Positions 31,004 through 33,874 of a DNA stretch of 33,874 bases are shown here, in pieces. The notes beneath the pieces are model-generated. The model worked only from the letters and a program-made list of their open reading frames with translations. It was not told where the DNA came from and ran no database searches. Both the position numbers and the translations under genes were made by a program. Within the stretch, counting starts at the first letter, position 1. Each line of letters begins with the position of its first letter. The DNA comes from JBBREP01 sp036501845 (GTDB taxonomy: Bacteria > Actinomycetota > Acidimicrobiia > IMCC26256 > PALSA-610), in assembly GCA_036501845.1 (NCBI GenBank), contig DASXZO010000164.1, forward strand, positions 1 to 33,874, in the 5' to 3' direction.

Positions 31004-31026
31004 AACATGCGTGCAGGCTGCATGTT
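31004..31026. promoter_or_regulatory. Candidate operator for the TetR-type regulator
   Basis: AACATGC (31004-31010) and GCATGTT (31020-31026) are perfect inverted 7-mers nine bases apart; extending to nine bases adds one mismatch. A related half-site, TATGCGCACAGGA, precedes it in direct orientation. The site lies between the divergent MDMPI and TetR genes and just before a possible -10 (TACCGT, 31032-31037), where a self-repressing TetR protein would bind. Function is inferred from position and symmetry. Confidence 0.45.
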
Positions 31027-31056
31027 TCTGGTACCGTTGTCGCACAGGAGCGAGCC

Positions 31057-31698
31057 ATCGTCAAGACCCCAAATCCCGAAGATCGCGTACCCGAGAGCTC
31101 CGCGCCGACATCTCGGCCCGCGCGCACCCAGGCCGAGCGCACGGCCCGCACCCGCGGGGCCCTGATCGACGCGGCGCGAGCGCTGTTCGCCGAGCGCGGC
31201 TACGCGGGAGCGGGGCGCGAGGAGATCGTCGAACGGGCGGGGGTCACCCGCGGCGCGATGTATCACCACTTCGCTTCGAAGGACGCGCTGTTCATCGCGG
31301 TGTACGAGGTGGTGGAGCGCGAGCTGCTCGACGCGATCGCGGCGTCGGCGATGCAGGCGTCCGACCCGGTGGAGATGCTGCGCCTCGGCGCGCTCGCGTT
31401 CCTCGATGCCGCGGCCACGCCCGAGGTGCGGCGCATCTCGTTGCTCGACGCGCCGGCGGTGATTCCGGTGGAGACGCGCCGCGCGCTCTCCGAGCAGTAC
31501 GGCCTCGGCATGGTGCTCGAGACCTTGCGCTCGATCGACGTGGAGGGCCGCCTCCTGGTGCACCCGGTCGACGCGCTCGCGCCGGTGCTGCTGGCCGCGC
31601 TGCACGAAGCGGCCACTGCGGTGGCGGACGGCGCCGACGTGGAATCGATGCGCGCCGTCGTATTGCAGCTCATCGACCGCGTCACGAGCTCGGCCTGA
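31057..31698 (+). CDS. TetR-family transcriptional regulator (start codon anomalous)
   Basis: About 213 residues. The N-terminal TetR HTH is clear: TRGALIDAARALFAERGYAGAG, then REEIVERAGVTRGAMYHHFASKDALFIAVYEVVEREL (about 35-90). The helical ligand/dimer domain that follows has no recognisable ligand signature. No ATG, GTG or TTG occurs in frame between the divergent gene and the HTH. The best-placed initiation site is AGGAG (31046-31050) followed six bases later by ATC at 31057, so a non-standard ATC start, an upstream rare start, or a base error is implied. Its stop is 10 bp before the ArsR promoter. It may control the divergent MDMPI gene, itself, or both. Confidence 0.82.
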   Translation: MVKTPNPEDRVPESSAPTSRPARTQAERTARTRGALIDAARALFAERGYAGAGREEIVERAGVTRGAMYHHFASKDALFIAVYEVVERELLDAIAASAMQASDPVEMLRLGALAFLDAAATPEVRRISLLDAPAVIPVETRRALSEQYGLGMVLETLRSIDVEGRLLVHPVDALAPVLLAALHEAATAVADGADVESMRAVVLQLIDRVTSSA

Positions 31699-31707
31699 CC
31701 GCGCCGC

Positions 31708-31737
31708 TTGACATGTGACCATTTGGTCACCTATCCT
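31708..31737 (+). promoter_or_regulatory. Promoter with embedded palindromic operator for arsR-SRPBCC
   Basis: TTGACA (31708-31713) and TATCCT (31732-31737) are separated by 18 bases, a good sigma-70-type promoter. The spacer contains GTGACCA-TT-TGGTCAC (31715-31730), perfect 7-bp arms around two bases, positioned so that bound repressor would block RNA polymerase. The expected transcription start about 6-7 bases after the -10 falls on the GTG codons at 31741 and 31744, implying a leaderless mRNA. The ArsR protein encoded directly downstream is the obvious candidate to bind it. Confidence 0.75.
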
Positions 31738-31743
31738 GCGGTG

Positions 31744-32064
31744 GTGCACGACGACGACCTCGTCTTCAAAGCACTCGCAGATCCCACTCGACGCTTCTTG
31801 CTCGACGCGCTCTTCACGCGCGACGGGCGCACGCTCACCGAGCTCGAGTCGGAGCTCGACATGACGCGCTTCGGCGTCATGAAACACCTGCGAGTGCTCG
31901 AAGACGCCGGTCTCGTGGTCACCCGGCGGTCGGGCCGCGAGAAGTTGCACTTCCTCAATCCCGTACCGATCCGGCTGATCCACGACCGGTGGATCGACAA
32001 GTTCACGGCGCACCAAGTGGCTGCGTTGACGGATCTCAAGAACACGCTGGAGGACACGCAATGA
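31744..32064 (+). CDS. ArsR-family transcriptional regulator
   Basis: About 106 residues of winged HTH: VFKALADPTRRFLLDALF, LTELESELDMTRFGVMKHLRVLEDAGLVVTRRSGREKLHFLNPVPI. This is the ArsR subgroup commonly paired with AHSA1/SRPBCC proteins; the metal-binding ELCVCDL motif of SmtB/ArsR sensors is replaced by ESELDMTR, so it probably senses an organic ligand or none. The start is GTG 31744 (or the adjacent GTG 31741), directly after the promoter -10, with no Shine-Dalgarno. The palindrome in its promoter suggests autoregulation. Its TGA overlaps the next ATG (ATGA), coupling it to the SRPBCC gene. Confidence 0.92.
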   Translation: MHDDDLVFKALADPTRRFLLDALFTRDGRTLTELESELDMTRFGVMKHLRVLEDAGLVVTRRSGREKLHFLNPVPIRLIHDRWIDKFTAHQVAALTDLKNTLEDTQ

Positions 32065-32558
32065 CAATCAGCACCCAGACGACCGTGAAGGTGCACCGGA
32101 TCTACATCAACGCTCCGGTGCAGAAGGTGTGGGACGCGATCACCGATCCCGCGTGGAACGGTCGCTACGCGTACCACGCTCCGAGCCAGTACGACCTGCG
32201 ACCGGGTGGCTTGTACGCCGTGCGCTCGACGCCCGAGATGCAGGCACACGGCGCGCCGGAGTTGCTCATCGACGGTGAAGTGATCGAGAGCGAGCCGCCG
32301 ACGCGTCTCGTGCAGACCTGGCGGGCATTGTTCACGCCCGAGACCGTGGCCGAAGGTTTCACGCGCCTCACGTGGGAGCTCGACGAAGAGCGCCCGGGCG
32401 TGACGCGTCTCACGGTGACGCACGACGTCGAGAACGCGCCGAACGTGGCCGCATCGACCACGGGCGACGCCAAGCTGCACGAGGGTGGCGGCGGCTGGGC
32501 CTGGATTCTCAGCGACCTCAAGACGTTCTTGGAAACCGGCCAGTCCATCCAGGGCTAG
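32061..32558 (+). CDS. SRPBCC (AHSA1-like) protein
   Basis: 165 residues of START-like ligand-binding fold: VKVHRIYINAPVQKVWDAITDP, GGLYAVRSTPEM, LIDGEVIESEPPTRLVQTWRALF, TRLTWELDEERPGVTRLTVTHDVE and the C-terminal GGGGWAWILSDLKTFLETG. These are the landmarks of the Hsp90-activator-homology 1-like group. Bacterial members bind hydrophobic small molecules, or are of unknown role, and usually form an operon with an ArsR regulator as here. The ATG at 32061 overlaps the ArsR stop by four bases. A long hairpin follows the stop. Confidence 0.93.
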   Translation: MTISTQTTVKVHRIYINAPVQKVWDAITDPAWNGRYAYHAPSQYDLRPGGLYAVRSTPEMQAHGAPELLIDGEVIESEPPTRLVQTWRALFTPETVAEGFTRLTWELDEERPGVTRLTVTHDVENAPNVAASTTGDAKLHEGGGGWAWILSDLKTFLETGQSIQG

Positions 32559-32567
32559 GCCCGCCGA

Positions 32568-32614
32568 CCGTGTGGAGGAATCGCGGCCGTGAGGCACGCG
32601 ATTCCTCCGCACGG
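32568..32614. terminator. 18-bp-stem hairpin between convergent genes
   Basis: CCGTGT-GGAGGAATCGCG (32568-32585) pairs with CGCGATTCCTCC-GCACGG (32597-32614) with a single T-G wobble and an 11-base loop. It starts 9 bp after the SRPBCC stop and ends 5 bp from the MFS stop, so it can terminate transcription from both sides. No U-run is present. Confidence 0.75.
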
Positions 32615-32619
32615 GTAGG

Positions 32620-33874
32620 TCAGTCGTTCGGTTCGGGGAACGAGTCGATGCGGCGAAGGTCGGGGAAGAGCTGCGTCCACGACGCCGCGATCACGATCGT
32701 GGCCACGCCGCCGAGCACGACCGCCGGGCCTGGGCCGAGGATCTGGCCCGCAACGCCCGACTCGAACGCGCCGAGCTCGTTCGAACCGCCGATGAACACG
32801 TTCTCCACCGCGAGCACGCGCCCGCGCAGGCGGAACGGCGTGGCGAGCGGCACGAGCGTGGCGCGGATGAACACACTCACCGAATCGGCGCCGGCGAGCA
32901 CGGCGAGCGCCGCGAACGCCACGAAGTATTCGTGGGTGATGCCGAGCACGATCGTGGCCGCGCCGAAGATCGTGACCGCGATCAGCAACGTGCGACCGAC
33001 GCGCCGGCGCACCGGCCGGAAGGCGAGGCACGCGGTCACGAGCGCGGCGCCGATGCCGTAGGCGGCGCGTAACAGGCCCAGACCGACGGCGCCGGCACCG
33101 AGGCGCGTCTCGGCGATGGCGGGCAGCAGCGCGACCGCGCCACCGAACAGCACCGCGAACAGATCGAGCGCCATGGCACCGAGCACGATCGAGTGCGAAC
33201 GGATGAAGCGCACACCCTCGAGCGCACCGGCCTTGCCGTCGTCGGTTTCATCCGCATCGTGTTCGACCGTGAGCGCCGCCGCGGCGACGTTGCCGGCCGG
33301 CTCGGCCTGTTCGGCTTGGGTCAGCGTCGACCGGTACGGCTGCGGCGCGTCGACCGCGAAGATCGAGATTGCGGCGACGGCGAGCAGCACCGCCATCGCG
33401 ATGAACGACGCCGCCGGTGCGATCGCGTAGAGCACGCCGCCGACCACCGGCCCCACGATGATGGCCACCTGGAACGTGCCCGACGACCGAGCGATGAGCC
33501 ACGGCAGACGTTCGGGCGGCACGATGTCGGCAGGCAGCGCGCGCTCGGCGGGGGACACGAAGGCGCGCGCGATGCCCAGCACCAGTACGAGCTCGAAAAT
33601 GGGCGCGACTGCGTGGTGCCCAGCGTGGGCGTAGGCCGCGAGCCCGAGCGCCACCATTGCCTCGGCGCTCGCGGCGACGGCAACCACGTAGCGGCGGTCG
33701 AAGCGGTCGGCCACCGAGCCCGCGACCAGGACCAGCACGAAAGCCGGGGCGAACTCGAGCAGTCCGAGCCAGCCGAGGTCGAGCTCGCGGCCGGTGATGT
33801 CGAACACCTGCTTGCCGAGCGCCGTCTCTCCGGCCATCGTCGCCGCCGACGCGCAGAACGAGCTGATCAGCAGC
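32620..33874 (-). CDS. MFS transporter (5' end beyond the window)
   Basis: Partial; at least 417 residues. The frame continues through the ATG at 33837 to the window edge, and the upstream codons read LLISSFCASAATM, a good transmembrane segment before GETALGKQVFDITGRELDLGWLGL. This is the enterobactin-exporter/MFS_3-like N-terminus, so the true start lies outside. The inter-helix motif ADRFDRRYV (loop 2-3) and the ARAFVSPAERALPADIVP helix-4 region are typical of the family. A charged cytoplasmic loop splits the two six-helix halves (QAEQAEPAGNVAAAALTVEHDADETDDGK). Proton-driven efflux or uptake of a small molecule is expected; the substrate is unknown. It converges on the ArsR-SRPBCC operon across a strong hairpin. 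Confidence 0.92.
   Translation of the reverse strand, partial: LLISSFCASAATMAGETALGKQVFDITGRELDLGWLGLLEFAPAFVLVLVAGSVADRFDRRYVVAVAASAEAMVALGLAAYAHAGHHAVAPIFELVLVLGIARAFVSPAERALPADIVPPERLPWLIARSSGTFQVAIIVGPVVGGVLYAIAPAASFIAMAVLLAVAAISIFAVDAPQPYRSTLTQAEQAEPAGNVAAAALTVEHDADETDDGKAGALEGVRFIRSHSIVLGAMALDLFAVLFGGAVALLPAIAETRLGAGAVGLGLLRAAYGIGAALVTACLAFRPVRRRVGRTLLIAVTIFGAATIVLGITHEYFVAFAALAVLAGADSVSVFIRATLVPLATPFRLRGRVLAVENVFIGGSNELGAFESGVAGQILGPGPAVVLGGVATIVIAASWTQLFPDLRRIDSFPEPND

Noticed and set aside
1..33874. tRNA, rRNA, tmRNA or riboswitch genes
   Set aside because: I found no cloverleaf with TTC-type arms, no rRNA-like conserved blocks and no riboswitch core I could recognise on either strand.

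Overview
The window looks like chromosomal DNA of a high-GC actinobacterium. Codons end overwhelmingly in G or C, and GTG starts, GTGA/ATGA start-stop overlaps and starts without a Shine-Dalgarno are common. An F420-type luciferase-like oxidoreductase, a mycothiol-type DinB/MDMPI protein, a polyphosphate-glucokinase-like ROK kinase and a LigB-type ATP-dependent DNA ligase all point to Actinomycetota. The mix of catabolic and CoA-linked enzymes suggests a free-living heterotroph, perhaps Acidimicrobiia (inference). I see no rRNA, tRNA, transposase, phage gene or CRISPR array.

Layout. 1-3246: start of a minus-strand gene cut by the window edge, three ~94-bp tandem repeats, a ferredoxin-P450 pair and a membrane PAS-GGDEF protein. 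3429-7266: a CaiB-type CoA-transferase, a DUF1254/DUF1214 lipoprotein (minus), a cupin and a ROK/PPGK-like sugar kinase. 7281-10257 (minus): a FAD-linked 2-hydroxyacid dehydrogenase followed 13 bp later by a ThDP enzyme, probably one 2-hydroxyacid/2-oxoacid module. 10377-13387: a secreted FG-GAP protein that ends inside a repeat, then the DNA ligase, closed by a 21-bp-arm palindrome.

13452-22560 is an unbroken minus-strand run of eleven genes. Read in transcription order it starts with acyl-CoA synthetase, LLM oxidoreductase, NTF2-like protein and a secreted Ig-like protein. It continues with alpha/beta hydrolase, a PhnZ/MIOX-like HD-domain protein, an ICL/PEP-mutase-fold enzyme, a phytanoyl-CoA-dioxygenase-like protein, a second NTF2-like protein, an 84-residue Gly-Ser-Ile repeat protein and an aldo/keto reductase. 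The 2OG-dioxygenase + HD-oxygenase + PEP-mutase-fold combination resembles oxidative organophosphonate pathways (PhnY/PhnZ, TmpA/TmpB), but key PhnZ substrate residues are not conserved. It is therefore the best candidate here for an undescribed catabolic system.

22594-33874: another strong palindrome, a polytopic membrane protein, a membrane-anchored HtrA-like protease without PDZ, a Baeyer-Villiger-type monooxygenase with a long N-terminal extension, DNA-3-methyladenine glycosylase I coupled to a second aldo/keto reductase, a LuxR-type regulator whose receiver lacks the phospho-acceptor Asp, and an MDMPI protein divergent from a TetR regulator that has no standard start codon. Last come an ArsR-SRPBCC pair with a clear promoter, an embedded operator and an apparently leaderless start, and an MFS transporter cut by the window end. 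Convergent gene pairs are repeatedly separated by GC-rich hairpins without U-tracts.
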